From contig CM056744.1 in the NCBI GenBank assembly GCA_029851415.1, forward strand, positions 60,597,172 to 60,661,171: a stretch of 64,000 bases of DNA, read 5' to 3'. The notes under the pieces were generated by a model. That model worked only from the letters and a program-made list of their open reading frames with translations, made no database searches and was not told the origin of the DNA. The translations under genes and the position numbers were made by a program. Within the stretch, counting starts at the first letter, position 1. The number at the start of each line of letters is the position of its first letter. Below are positions 10,085 to 21,340 of this stretch, in pieces. The DNA is from Eretmocerus hayati (lineage: Eukaryota; Arthropoda; Insecta; Hymenoptera; Aphelinidae).

Positions 10085-11516
10085 TCAGTGTAGCGTTTCT
10101 AGGATGATTGGCAGATCTTGGGAATCAAGCTGGAGCAGATGGAGTTTTAACGAGAACTTGAATGACGATAGCGACGGCAAATGGCGTATAAGAAGAGGGA
10201 GAGAGTACCAGAGTCTGGCACACAGGTGTTGGAATGAGTGCTCAGATGACTTGAGTTGAACTCTGGGGATAATCAATTCTCTAACATCACCCCGACTCGT
10301 GGGTATGCGCTGATTTTCGATGAATATTGCAGCAAGGTAATCGGGCTCTTTCATTTTTGAAATTTTGTACATGAGAATAGCTGCAAAGTGTCACCTACGC
10401 GAGTCTGAGCGTAACAAGTTCAGACTTTCTCTGTACGAGGAGATATGCTCCCTCCGCTTCACTTCAAAAATATACCTCATACATGAATTTTGTAGTCTTT
10501 GCAGTCACGTCCGTTCTTTGTCTGAAGCGGCAAGACATACCATAGAACAATAATCTGTTAAGGGCAGAGCGAGAGTCTCGACCAGCCTTCAGCGGAGGAT
10601 CTCGGTAGTGCACGCCCTGATGAACCGCAGACCGTAGAGGGCTCTATTAACTTTTTTGGTGACTCGATCGATCTGAGGCATCCAAACGAGCTTACTGTCT
10701 AGTGTCACACCAAGACTCACAACCGTTTTGCTGAATGGGATGACCACTCCGCCCTGCAACTCAATGCCCGCAAGACCCATATTCCTTAGATCTTTGACGT
10801 TGTCTCTCGATCCAAAGTAGATGGCCTTGGTCTTACTAGCATTGAGCCGGAGGCCAGAGGCCTGAGCCCATCCAGCAACAAAATGCGCCGCTTCCTCTAG
10901 TCGAGCCACCCCCTCCAGCGCTTGATCTTTTTCAATGTGAAGATAAATCTGCAGATCGTCCGCATAGAATATGTGTTTGACGGGATGTCCGCATAGCAAA
11001 GTTGGTAAGTCGTTCACGTAGCGGCTAAACAAGAGTGGACCGAGAACAGACCCCTGTAGGACTCCCAGATTGGTGGTGAGCCAATCAGAATCTCCGCTGT
11101 CATTTGAGGTGACTAGCTGGGAGCGTCCTCCCAAATATGATTCAATCCACATGAGAGCCGTCCTCCAAAACCCTAGTAGTCGTAGCTTCGGTAACAGTTT
11201 TGATGGTGAGATGGTATCCAATGCCTTACTGAAATCAAAAAGCAATAACAATGTAATTTTCTTCTTATAGCGTGCCATGCAAATGTCATCCGTCAGTTTC
11301 AGTGAAGCCGCCTGTGTCCTGTTATGTTGCCGGAAACCAGTCTGAAGGGAGATTCCCTAGATTAGTAACTTTTTTTTTGAGGTATTCCATGAGTTACTCA
11401 TGAGCTATTTTCTCTAAAACCTTGGAAAGAAAGCACAGCAGAGCGATTGGACGAAATTCCGAGACTCCCGATGGAGCTGCTGTCTTTTTCAGCGCGATTA
11501 GCTGCGCTTTTCGTAT
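10085..11516 (-). pseudogene. Reverse transcriptase of a 5'-truncated Jockey/CR1-like LINE
   Basis: On the minus strand the remnant starts inside the RT fingers, with Phe-Arg-Pro-Ile-Ala-Leu, near 11450. It continues with Thr-Gly-Phe-Arg, Phe-Asp-Phe-Ser-Lys-Ala-Leu-Asp, a Gly-Val-Leu-Gln-Gly-Ser-Val-Leu-Gly-Pro motif and the intact Tyr-Ala-Asp-Asp box at 10955-10966. The thumb follows. The C-terminal part, with Arg-Leu-Trp-Tyr-Ser-Leu-Pro, ends at 10085. The longest frame is 10589-11278. Stops and frame changes occur at 11330-11400 and 10373-10588. The 5' truncation at about 11516 abuts a TATATA run. The intact catalytic box with broken flanks suggests a moderately old dead copy. Confidence 0.85.
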
Positions 11517-12205
11517 ATGTATATATATATATTGATGCGGTAAGTTTTCATGTATGGACTGCCTCACATAGAGGGTTCACACTCACACACTTACACACCA
11601 TACAAATGAATAAATCAACATAATTAAGCCACGGACAAATATATATATGTATTTAAATTCATAAAAAAGATTGCAATCGAAAATCAGAACTGCCAACTTG
11701 ACGTACACATAATTTTCTATCACATATATATTCTATAGAGACATATAGGGGCGTTTCTCTGGAACTTTTACACCGGCTGGAATACAGCTATGGATGATGA
11801 TATAAGAGAACAATCAAATCTATCGGCACCAATCGAAGTGGAAATATTATCATTCAAGTCTCAATATGAGATATCTTTGGCCTCTGTATGATCAGAAAAA
11901 GTTGATTCGTCCTAGCTGACTCAAAGAGAGAAAATGTGGGGAAAATCCTGTGGAAATACTTGGTACTCTCGTGCAGTCTTACGCATGTTCTGGTGATGCC
12001 GCACTATTTGTCGGGTTGATTCAAGCTACATTTGGTGGAGGATATATTGAAGAGAAATGGCCCCGAAGCGCGATGGTGTGCTATCCATTCAGCCAAAACT
12101 GTGAGATAGGGTTAAGAGCCTCGTAATTAACCTACTAACTTGCATCGTATCCTTGAAGGGAATACGGGATTAATTCATATGTATATATATATATATATAT
12201 ATATA
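11517..12205. other. Non-coding stretch with two TA microsatellites
   Basis: The stretch begins with a TATATA run near 11515-11530 and ends with a TA run at 12180-12205. Between them I find no coding or repeat signal that I can name. Confidence 0.4.
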
Positions 12206-12224
12206 CTAGGGGGGCAAGCCCCCC
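12206..12224 (-). other. Possible Helitron 3' terminus (hairpin plus CTAG)
   Basis: The plus strand has CTAG followed by GGGGGGCAAGCCCCCC. On the minus strand this is a 7-bp-arm GC hairpin running straight into CTAG and then T, with GAGCGGAGCGAGC upstream. Helitrons end in a GC-rich hairpin and CTRR and insert between A and T, so this fits a minus-strand 3' end. The helicase remnant on the right lies on the opposite strand, so the two may not belong to one element. Confidence 0.5.
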
Positions 12225-12335
12225 TGCTCGCTCCGCTCGCCAACCCCCGCTACTCCTGATTATTGATTTAAAGGAGTGGAGAATCAATAGTCCATCCATA
12301 GTAACTTAAGAAGTAATGAAAGTCTAGTCAGTTTC

Positions 12336-13516
12336 ATTGATGGTCCTGGAGATTGTGGAGAAACTTCCTTGTAAAGGTCTCTCATTTAATATTTTTTATC
12401 CCAAAAGAAGAAGATTCTGCCAATGGCGTGTACGAGTATTGAGTCGATTTTTTTCACCACAAGGTATGACAAGTCATAGATACTTCAGAATACCCTTGGA
12501 TCTAGAAAGTATTGAGAGTATTTTTTTGAAATCTGATGCCGATGAGAAGAAATTGAGGGAAGCAGGTGTTATCATCTCGGGTGAAGCATCAGTGATTCCC
12601 AAAGAAGCGTTGGAGGTGGTGGATAGAACACTCCGTGACGCTTTTTACAATGACTCACCCTTTGGTCGAATATTGGTGATTTCAGGCGGGGATTTCAGAC
12701 AAATCCTGCCAGTTTTGACCAATGGGAATAGACATCCTATAATCCAGGAAACTATCACATCGTCAGCCTTATGGCAATTGTTTAATATAATGAAGCTGAC
12801 TGAAAATTTGAGATCTAAGGACCTGATTTTTCTAACATCCTTCTGGTAGAGGTGAGGGTAGAATTGATGAAGTGAAAGTGAGACCTGAGCGGAAGAGTAA
12901 TGATGTACGTAGAACCCATATCCAAAGACATCAATGAAGATATTGCTACGAATAGAGTTGTTCTGTCATCTCATGAAGAAAATATCATAAAATTGAATAA
13001 GAAAATCTTGGAAATGTTCGATGGTCCGACTCCATCTTACTAAGCGTTGATCATGCGACTCACAAAGGTGTAGATCAAACCGAGGAGCACACTCATCTGG
13101 AATATTCAACCGAGTTTCTGAATAGAATTAGAGACGGTTTAACTCCACAAGGACTTGATTTGAACGTAAATGCTATTGTGATGTTGATTTGGAATCTGAT
13201 GATTCGGAATCTGAGAGTGGCGAAGGGTTTATGTAATGGGGTTCGATTAAAGATTAGGTAATTGTACAAGCATGATATTGAAGCGGAAGTGATAAGTGGG
13301 GAGAATATGGGGACAATAGTTTTCGTACCCAAGCTAACACTAACCAAGGGTGAGTCTTTCCTGCCGTTTGTAGTTCACAGGAAACAGCTCCCTGTGGTCT
13401 CGGTATTGGCAATGACAATTAATAAGTCTCCACGTGGAAGTTTAGATAAGGTTGATATTTATATAAAACGACAAATTCTCTCCAATGGACAGCTTTACGT
13501 TGCTCTTCCTCGGTGA
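12336..13516 (+). pseudogene. PIF1-type helicase of a Helitron-like element, degraded
   Basis: The Walker A region at 12336-12371 reads Gly-Pro-Gly-Asp-Cys-Gly-Glu-Thr-Ser, where the family has Gly-Lys-Thr, so the catalytic Lys is replaced by Glu. After a frame change, the frame 12337-12849 carries Tyr-Phe-Arg-Ile-Pro-Leu, a degenerate Walker B (Gly-Glu-Ala for Asp-Glu-Ala), Gly-Gly-Asp-Phe-Arg-Gln-Ile-Leu-Pro-Val and Leu-Thr-Glu-Asn-Leu-Arg. The later block at 13100-13260 has Gly-Leu-Cys-Asn-Gly-x-Arg. The last frame, 13262-13516, has Ala-Met-Thr-Ile-Asn-Lys-Ser and Gly-Gln-Leu-Tyr-Val-Ala-Leu. PIF1 helicases of this type are part of Helitron RepHel proteins. No Rep nuclease is visible. There are several stops and frameshifts. 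Confidence 0.85.
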
Positions 13517-15002
13517 AGAGATCAGAAGAATTCGTTTATTGAAAATAGATTCGATGGTTCAGATGAGATCGGAAAAGGTTGTTTGGGACGGGGTATCTGA
13601 TGTTTGATATTTTTGTCATATATGATTGGAAATTCAAGTATATTGTTCTCAAATTCCGTTAAGATGGAGTGAAATCTGGAGTTGGGGGAAACGATACAAG
13701 TATATGAACTGAGGGAGCAGGTAATCTTGTGGTGTTTGAACGAACAGTTCGAGAGAAAAGGTTGGAGAAGAATACGGCAAGTGCTCAAAATGATCAGATC
13801 GATCTACAGGAATTGAGTGTTCGGATGAAATAATAGCATTGCATGAAACAGAGAATATTCATTTTGAGAATTCACAGCGAATGTGAAAAATTCCTGGACT
13901 CAATTATTCGAAGAATAGAGTCCAAATTGGAGACGAAACAACGTTAGTAATTCAGTTAATTGATATGTATATCTATGATTAGAGATGTTAATGACATTGA
14001 TATTACAGAACTATAGTTGCGTATGTTGACAAAGTATTTCGCGAATCTGAGTTCCAGAAAAAGGGCGATGGGAGTGAATTAGTGAGGTGCGTACAGAATG
14101 GTTAACTTTGAACGAAATTGAGAATAATATTAGCAAATTAATCATCATATCAAATTGAGTATACGTGTATAAGTGATGATGTATGGAGAACCATATTCAA
14201 AGACATGACTGGAGATATTTCTACGAATAGAGTTGTTCTGTCATCTCATAACGAGAATATCATCGAATTGAACAAGAGAATCGCGAATATGACGTTGGAA
14301 TATACAACAAAATGAAATTTAAAGATATACCTTTGAAAAAAGGAACAATAAGTGAGTTGAATTGGTGATGTTTCGACTATATGACACGATTTTCACACAA
14401 ATCTTGTCGATTCTCCAGCGATAGAGGTTTATCTGAAGGATCAATGCGTTCAAAGGAATGAAAAGAATAAAAGTGGAATTCTGGGTGTACACAAATATAC
14501 GTCACAAACTTGATGTTATTGTTGTGAAAGATGGAAACGGTCAAATTGATACGTACGATCGTGGAGTGGAGTTAGAAGTTTGCGGTGACTTACAAGAGAA
14601 GAGGTAATTTTCTGATCAATCAGATAAGAGTGGAAAGAATCGTTTCGAAATTGATTTCATTGAGTGGTCTTTACAGGTTCAACGTACATGTGACAGTGGA
14701 GGCTGTAGATGAATTGAAATTGTTAGGTGGTGAAAAGATGGAAATTGAGAACTCGATTCTGGAAAATGAAGTTTATGTTGTGGAAGAGTGTTCCGTCACA
14801 CAAAGATTTTGGTTATTGATTTTTGATTCTCGGATATACTGTAAAATTTTTCTAATTCACATTTTTTTGGAAGAAATATACATCTTCTTCGTAACCCAAG
14901 CTCACTTTAAATGTTGTAATAATTGAATAATGAGACGGAAAATAATGATGATGAGAACGAGATCATTTCTAGAAGGCTGCAGAGGGAAATTGACAAGACT
15001 AA
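13517..15002. other. Helitron-adjacent non-coding region
   Basis: No domain is recognised. The frame at 14585-14926 (113 codons) has no known motif and I do not support it as a gene. The region contains a second copy of a helicase segment, annotated separately, so it is probably rearranged Helitron sequence. Confidence 0.4.
14177..14283 (+). repeat. Second copy of a PIF1 helicase segment
   Basis: This 107-bp stretch matches 12901-13007 without an indel, including the shared core ACGAATAGAGTTGTTCTGTC. It encodes the helicase segment just before the Ser-Leu-Asp motif. Its flanks do not match the flanks of the first copy, so it is either a partial duplication or the remnant of a second Helitron copy. 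Confidence 0.75.
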
Positions 15003-15295
15003 GGGACCTGCAGGGGCTCAGAAAAATTGACGGGCCCTCAGGGGCCCTCGGAGGCCCTCACAGGCCCTCAGGGGATCTCAGGGGAATCTCTCAGCCCCTA
15101 AGGTGAATATGGAACGTAATTTAGGTTATTTGGTCAGAGGCACTCGGGGCCCTCAGGGGCCCTCGGGGGCCCTCAAGGGACCTCAAAGGACCTCAGAGGC
15201 CCTCAGGGGCCCTCCTGGGCATTCAAGGCAGTCAAGGGAATTCAGGGGAGTTCAAGGGAATTCAGAGGAATTCAGGGGAATTCAGAGGAATCTCA
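15003..15295 (+). repeat. GC-rich minisatellite (CAGGGGCCCT units)
   Basis: Roughly 10-bp units of the type GGGGCCCTCA repeat from 15003 to about 15100 and again from 15139 to 15215. They grade into AATTCAGGGG-type units to 15295. A chance collagen-like open frame results from the Gly/Pro-rich codons and is not annotated as a gene. Confidence 0.8.
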
Positions 15296-15321
15296 TTCTT
15301 ACTACTATATATTAGGGGGAG

Positions 15322-15583
15322 ATATATCCTTTATAATCCCAAGAAATAAAGATACACAGAACGAAAGATTTTATGTGTACTGGGGACCACCTTTCTTGTG
15401 GTCTTCGGAAGTTTATTCATTTCAAATAAAATAGAAATAATCTCATACAAATATATATCCTTTATAATCCCAAGAAATAAAGATACACAGAACGAAAGAT
15501 TTTATGTGTACTGTGGACCACCTTTCTTGTGGTCTTCGGAAGTTTATTCATTTCAAATAAAATAGAAATAATCTCATACAAAA
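15322..15583 (+). repeat. 131-bp tandem duplication
   Basis: Copies at 15322-15452 and 15453-15583 are nearly identical; one visible difference is GGGGACC against GTGGACC. Each contains a GACCAC/GTGGTC hairpin around CTTTCTT and an ATTTCAAATAAAAT segment. The near identity points to a recent duplication. Confidence 0.85.
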
Positions 15584-15589
15584 TTAATA

Positions 15590-16080
15590 CAAATATCACG
15601 CGTATAATTACGCTCGCATTTATTGGATCCTAACATCGCGAGAGAGAGAGAGTTTACGCGGGAGAGAGACTCAACAATCTCGCAATCGCTCAGCATACCA
15701 CGCGGGCCAGGTTCACGACGCCGGGTCGACATATCCCAGTCCGGACTATACGCAAGGCCGGATCCTGGGCTCGATCCGGGTGCTTCCTAGGCAACGATTT
15801 CGGGGCTGCACGCCTCTCGCTCCGCACTATTTCAAGGCCATCGACCGGGGCCCTTCTTGCCTCACTCACACTAACACACACATCACTCGGCGCGGATAAT
15901 ATTCTATCCGACGGCTGATCGCAGCCACTCGCGATGATGGCTCAGGCCAAGCTGCTCGTCATCCGTGCGACGACAGCTGTCCATCTCTGCTCACTATTCT
16001 CTCTCTCTCTTTCCCTTCTCTCTCTGTTCTCATCGTCTGCTAACCTATTCTAATATACGTCGCGTCGCGACCTCGTCACA
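15590..16080 (-). other. Possible LTR remnant, minus strand
   Basis: Read on the minus strand the block starts TGTGACGAGGTCGCG at 16080, resembling gypsy-type LTR starts. It contains pyrimidine-rich runs and an AATAAA within CCAATAAATGC. I found no matching CA end, target duplication or partner LTR, so this is only a suggestion. Confidence 0.3.
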
Positions 16081-16739
16081 ATTGTATGATTTCGGAAATT
16101 GGGAATAAAAATCAGTCATGTCTCGTTCAACTCAAAGATAATTACGCCAAGCTCCTGCCATGACTCTGAACGCAATTTTTGCAATGCGTATCTAAAATAG
16201 ATGCAATTGCAAATATTTTGCGACGAGTCTCATGTTGGTGCGATATTTCTGTCTAGAATACGACCGTTCTGAAGTGAGATAGAAAAAACGTGACTCACGA
16301 AAAAAATTCAGTTTTTCTCATCCCACATTGGCGGATCGAGCTCCATGTTGATAAAACAAATTATGATCGGATACCCTGACCTTACGAAGCTGCAAAAAGC
16401 CCAAGGCATTAGTTGAAATTGTCAATTTCGCCAAATAATTGCTTAGGAAATTCTGGAAAATCGGCGAAAAACTACTTTTTATTCGACTCATTAACGTGAT
16501 CTCGGCGATGCCACTCACTCTGTATGAACTTCAATAGTGGATTTGTAACTTTCAATACTACACAAATATGTGAGCAAAAGGTCCCAGGTGTGCGTTGAGC
16601 GGTTTCCATTTTTCGTTCTCCATCGATTTTCAGCAAAGTGCAAAAGTTCCGGAGAAACGCTCATATACGTCAAGTTGGCAACACTGATTCTCGAACGCGA
16701 CTTTAGGTTGGCAGCCCTGCTCGGGGGATCCGCACGGAC
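16081..16739. other. Non-coding, nothing recognised
   Basis: I see no motif, tandem repeat or hairpin of note before the LINE fragment. Short open frames here lack any recognisable domain. Confidence 0.4.
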
Positions 16740-17346
16740 AGGAATTCGCACGTGGCTTGATTATGTTGACGATATGAATGATATTACTGTGGATTTCAAA
16801 TGCCATTGCCTCTCATATGCTGATGACATTGAGCTGTATTATAAGATTGAGTCATTCATGGGAAGATTGTGAAAAACTACAGAGAGACTTGGATACTGTA
16901 AGAGACTGGGCATTATCTAGCGGTTTCGATCTTAACATATCCGAATGTAAATCTACGAGAATTTTGAGGGATAGGTCTAAACTTCTTAATTTTGCATATA
17001 CTGTGGATGGTGATATTATTGATGAAGTTGGAAGCTTTGAAGATTTAGGAGTGTATATCGATTATTCCATGTTTTTGTTGCGCATCTTGATTACACAGTA
17101 CCGAAAGCATTCAGAACGCTCAGTTTCATCTGCAGGAATACGAGAGAGTTCACTTCTCCACTATTGCTATCGCTGATTCAGTTATTTAAGAGACTTGTCA
17201 TAACTATTCTGAGGTATGGCTCTCCAGCTTGGACCCCATACGAAGAGACTCCCTTGATTCAACTTGAATCAGTGCAGAGGCGATTTCGTCGGATTCTATC
17301 TTACAGGATTAGAAGACCCATGTCATATAACAATTTTGAATATAAA
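16740..17346 (+). pseudogene. LINE RT fragment (palm to thumb)
   Basis: The fragment begins just before the catalytic box Tyr-Ala-Asp-Asp at 16816-16827. A frameshift near 16860 follows. It continues with Asp-Trp-Ala-Leu-Ser-Ser-Gly-Phe-Asp-Leu-Asn-Ile and Asp-Leu-Gly-Val-Tyr-Ile-Asp, then in another frame with Ile-Leu-Arg-Tyr-Gly-Ser-Pro-Ala-Trp and Gln-Arg-Arg-Phe-Arg-Arg-Ile-Leu. These are the usual RT thumb landmarks of CR1/Jockey-like LINEs. The style resembles the minus-strand copy at 32925-34155. Both ends are truncated, and the right end runs into an inverted-repeat structure at 17349. Confidence 0.8.
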
Positions 17347-17348
17347 CA

Positions 17349-17606
17349 AGTCCGAGCTATGACATTTTCTCTGACGGTATATTTCACGCAAGAAATAGCA
17401 CCCAATTCGAATGAGATACGGGGATGAATTTTTATGGAGAATAATCATTATTTCTGTCATCTTTTATCTATATCTTGATCAAAAAAACGAGAAACCTTTG
17501 ATTTCATATTTATACCCCAAAGAGTAAATTCTCTCGTCATTTTCTTTATACCGGTGCTAGCTTTTGCGGAAAATCTCCCCTCAGAGGAAACGTCATAGCT
17601 CGGACT
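17349..17606. repeat. Inverted repeat with 54-bp arms
   Basis: The left arm 17349-17402 and right arm 17553-17606 are imperfect reverse complements. Shared parts include AGTCCGAGCTATGAC at the outer end and TAGCACC at the inner end. The 150-bp spacer is not palindromic. It could be a small MITE abutting the LINE fragment, but no target duplication is visible. Confidence 0.6.
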
Positions 17607-18352
17607 GGATGTGGTGTAGAGGGACGCTCAAGAACGGATCTTGAAGCTCTAGACTTGTGCTTCTTAGATCCCACAATTCTCATATTGAAACATCCATGTG
17701 GCTCAAATCGGCACGAGCGAAAAGATTCTCTCAAAAATTGTCGAAATTGACTCATTTTCAAGCTGAAATTGGAAAGATCCCGATTCGTGCGGATAAGAAT
17801 GGATGATGGCATCTCAGAGTACGTAAAAAAACCTTCAAAATGAACTCTGGATAAGTCCCCTACGGTCAAATGGAGCCGAGTACTTCAACTCACAGAATTA
17901 GAAAAAAAAATTTGGGTGAGTTTAAACTTTTGACCGGTAGCACATTTTAAACATTCCGTACTCTGATACACCTCAGAAAAGTAAGTGTGGGTTTAAAAGT
18001 ATGGTGGTTCATATTATTGTCGCACAACGTGCAGATGTCCTACCAATTTTTTGACCCATAAACCTTTTTGAGGTGTATAAAAAATCATCGAAGTATATCT
18101 TATATACTTTATATTTTTTATATTATACCTCGTTATATTATGTCTCATGATCGAAAGCTGATAGTCTGCTCGTCGGTTGGCTGGTAGCTTGCTCAGCAAA
18201 TTGCTCTAAATAGTGTGTTGTCGAGTGCACTTTTCAGTGAATATTAGCGTTTGATAAACACAGAGTTCAAAAATTAGCTCTAGAAACAATAATCATCATC
18301 CGGGAAGGACAGATTACCAAATTATAGTTGGATTCTCATTTCTAACCTCAAA
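17607..18352. other. Non-coding sequence, nothing recognised
   Basis: The only structure noticed is a weak inverted pair, ATACACCTCAG near 17968 and TTTGAGGTGTAT near 18068. The last part may be the 5' untranslated region of the LINE that follows. Confidence 0.4.
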
Positions 18353-18367
18353 GTGCAAATATTCGTC

Positions 18368-19321
18368 ATGCCGAATCCTCCAGACGAGATACCTGAGGGC
18401 TCTCAAGAAGCCCATAGTGAGCAGAAAATAACATTTCCCAAAAGAAACTGTGGTTATTGTGGAAATTCATGTATCTCGGGATTTCTATGTTTTAAATGCG
18501 GTACAGGATACCATGAATCATGCAGCTTACGCGCGCCAACAGGAGTACTAGGCATATTTGAATGCTGTGCTGACTCAATAACAAGTGATGAAATTGACAC
18601 TGTATCTCAGGACGGAATCGAGTTTGAAAGCAAGGATATGCAGGGTTTATCTCGAATGTTGTCTGGCAAGTTTACTGAAATTAACAAAAAATCGCGAACC
18701 CTAGACGACAAGATTAGTGTGCAGCAGGATACCTCAATCAATCAAGTGAATGAAATCGACCAACGTTTGAAAGTACTTGAGAACGCAAATGCACAGAACA
18801 CAAATAATGTCGAAATGATCGATGCTAAAATTGTCGACAGAATGCGTAGAGCAGCAAATGTTGTGCTATTTGGTGTGAATGAGCATCCTGGAAACTCGGA
18901 TGCAGACAGAAATGATTTATCAGAAGCTATACGTCTACTCTCTCGACTTGGTATCATCCAGGCAAACCATATTTCAGTGTAAAGATTAGAAAATGATACT
19001 GCCATAAAGCCTAGGCCCTTAATTGTTAGACTGGGATCTAACAATACTGCTTTTGATGTACTCAAGAATAAACATATGTTACCTAATGGAATTACTGTGG
19101 CAGCTGACAGAACTCAGGCTCAGAGAGAGTTCATGAGAAATCTTAGGACTAAGATGGATGAGCATAACCGGTGCAATCCTCAAAATCAACCAACAATAAA
19201 GTATGTTAATGATTGCCCTTCATTGGTTCCTGCAAATAAATCTGACAAGAGGACCCCAAGTAAAGGTAACCAGCAGCGACAGCAGCAGCAGCAGTCATTT
19301 CATGGGTCAAAATCCTCCTAA
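18368..19321 (+). pseudogene. LINE ORF1: PHD-like zinc finger, coiled coil, RRM-like domain
   Basis: The first ATG is at 18368. Early residues form a Cys-rich finger (Cys-x2-Cys, Cys-x2-Cys, His-x2-Cys, then a Cys-Cys pair) of the PHD-like type seen in ORF1 of some CR1-group LINEs. A predicted coiled coil follows (Asp-Lys-Ile and Ile-Asp-Gln-Arg repeats), then an RRM-like region starting Asn-Val-Val-Leu-Phe-Gly-Val. A TAA at 18980-18982 interrupts the frame, which then continues in the same phase to 19321, ending in a Gln-rich stretch (codons near 19270-19300). ORF1 proteins bind LINE RNA, and here that role is inferred from the layout. Confidence 0.8.
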
Positions 19322-20269
19322 TAAATTGGTCGTATGCTATCAGAACACCAGATCACTGAATAATGAAATCAGTCAACTAAGGTCCAACATTCACCAACTG
19401 CATAAGGTACCTGAAATACTTTTATTCAGAGAAACTTGGCTTAAGCCTACCACTTTGAGTACTGAACTGGGTCTAGATAATTTCAATATCTTCGGAAAAG
19501 ACAGGCAAAAAACGGTACAAGCTAGAGGTGGTGGTGTACTGGTGGCAATAAAGCTATCCCAGCGACAGAGATTGATGGTCCAAGAGATCTTGAAATTTTG
19601 AAAGTAAAATTTGAACTAGAGGAAAGGAAATGTATCCTGCTGGTCATTTATATACCACCCTCAAACTACCCAAGAAGACATCTTTATAGTGAGCTGGCGC
19701 AGAATGTAGACCATTTAGCCACTCGATACAAACAACATGAATTTATCATTGCTGGGGATTTCAATCTGTCCTATATAAGATGGACGAATAACCCATTGAC
19801 TGTGCATGAAAATGAGGCTTCTCTGGACCATGGGGTGTGTGCAAATCTACTCCAACAAATAGCTGGACGGGTAAACTTGGAGCAGTGTTGTCAGGAGATC
19901 TTGGGCAAGGGTTACTCGCTGGACCTCTTCTTTGATCATCAGGATTCCTGGAATCTCATCGACTGGGAAGAAGAGCTTCTACCCACTGACGTTCATCACA
20001 TTCCATGTGTACTTGAGTATAAAAGTGATATGGTGTTAGAGACCTTAAGTGCCCCTAGATTGAAAATTGATTACGAAAAGGCTGATTATACTAGAATTAT
20101 TGAAATATTCAATTCAGAGAACTGGGAGGAAATGTTCATTGATGACGATCTTGAGGCGAACTGGAGGGTTATTCACAGTAAAATCAGTCTGGTTATCAGT
20201 AACTTTGTCCCAACAAAGAAAGTGTTCATTGATAGTTTCCCCTCATGGTTCACTAGGGATCTTACTTAA
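19302..20269 (+). pseudogene. LINE ORF2 N-terminal APE-type endonuclease
   Basis: From ATG 19302 the frame gives Tyr-Gln-Asn-Thr-Arg-Ser-Leu (first endonuclease motif), a Glu-Thr-Trp with the catalytic Glu in the expected place, and Arg-Gly-Gly-Gly-Val-Leu. It then stops at about 19599. The next frame, from 19598, continues with Tyr-Ile-Pro-Pro-Ser and Gly-Asp-Phe-Asn-Leu. The usual Ser-Asp-His near the domain end has decayed to Thr-Asp-Val-His-His. A frameshift at about 19590 and a stop at 20267-20269 disable it. This enzyme nicks target DNA to prime reverse transcription. Confidence 0.83.
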
Positions 20270-21072
20270 AAGCCTTGTCCGTCAAAAAACGTCCCTTTTG
20301 CGATCATGGAAACGGTCAAATTTTTACAGGATAGGATTGAATATTGTAAACCCAGGGCAATGTGTAAAAGGGCTACTAGGGAGGCGTATAAAAATCACAT
20401 CGCTCAAATTGAAAGTAGTATCTCCGACGACAGCAAGAAATTCTGGCAATATACTCGTTCATTGAATAATGATAGTAAAATTCCATCAAAAATGGGATAT
20501 AAGGGAGATAGTTCTGAAAACCCAAGAGATATTGTTGATATGTTCTCAGATCATTTTGGATCAGTTTTCAAAGATTCATCCCTTCCTGAGTATAGAGATA
20601 GAATTGATAATAGCTCGACAGTTCTGGAAGTGATAAATGTTACTAGTGAAATAATTGAGAAATCCATACGTCACCTCGATGATAGTTTTACAACAGGCCC
20701 AGATGGGATCCCACCATACTTCCTAAAGAGATGCTCTCCAGCATTAGTACAACCCTCACTCATCCTTTTTTGAAAGTCCCTAGAAAAGGGCTTTGTCCCC
20801 AAGGATTGGAAATTTTCCTACGTTCTACCGATACACAAAAATGGACCTCGTCAAAAAATTGTAAATCACAGACCAATTTCAATCATGGGTCTCATACCCA
20901 AACTGTTAGATGGTATTATAGCAAGTCAATTATCTGAATTCCTAGAATCCAAATTGTCTATTCACCAACACGGTTTCATGCCCGGTAAATCGGCGTGCTC
21001 AAATCTTCTTTCACTCGAGGATCATATTCTTGAAGCGTTCAAAGAGAACCCATCCGTTGATGTTATATATAT

Positions 21073-21340
21073 GTCGTAGGCCGTTAGAATTTTCAGGCCA
21101 TTAGGATTTCGCGCGTAAGGAGCATCACAGAAGTTTGTTTAAACAGTGGTTGTTTATTCAACACTAACCCATCCCTCTTATTACCAATCGCCGAGGAGAT
21201 AACAGTACTGTCATCTCCTCGGAGTCAATAACAAGAGGGATGGGTTAGTGTTGAATAAAAAATCACTTTCTACGCAAAAGTGCTCAGTGTTGCGCCGCAC
21301 GTGAAATCCTAACGGCCTGAAGATTCTATCGGCCTATGAC
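21073..21340. mobile_element. 268-bp MITE with 8-bp target duplication and hairpin core
   Basis: Termini are GTCGTAGGCCGTTAGAAT on the left and, in reverse complement, GTCATAGGCCGATAGAAT on the right, and the match continues for about 40 bp. ATATATAT flanks both sides (21065-21072 and 21341-21348). Removing the element and one flank (276 bp, 92 codons) restores the interrupted RT motif. The centre (about 21147-21260) is itself a long hairpin with arms TTTATTCAACACTAACCC and its complement. An 8-bp duplication is typical of hAT elements, so a hAT-type MITE is likely. Confidence 0.88.

Noticed and set aside
14585..14926. 113-codon frame as a Helitron accessory (for example RPA-like) gene
   Set aside because: No OB-fold or zinc motif could be recognised, and the surrounding region is rearranged.
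15103..15315. Collagen-like Gly/Pro-rich open frame
   Set aside because: It is the translation of the GC-rich minisatellite. The composition changes with the repeat unit and no signal peptide or repeat register is kept.
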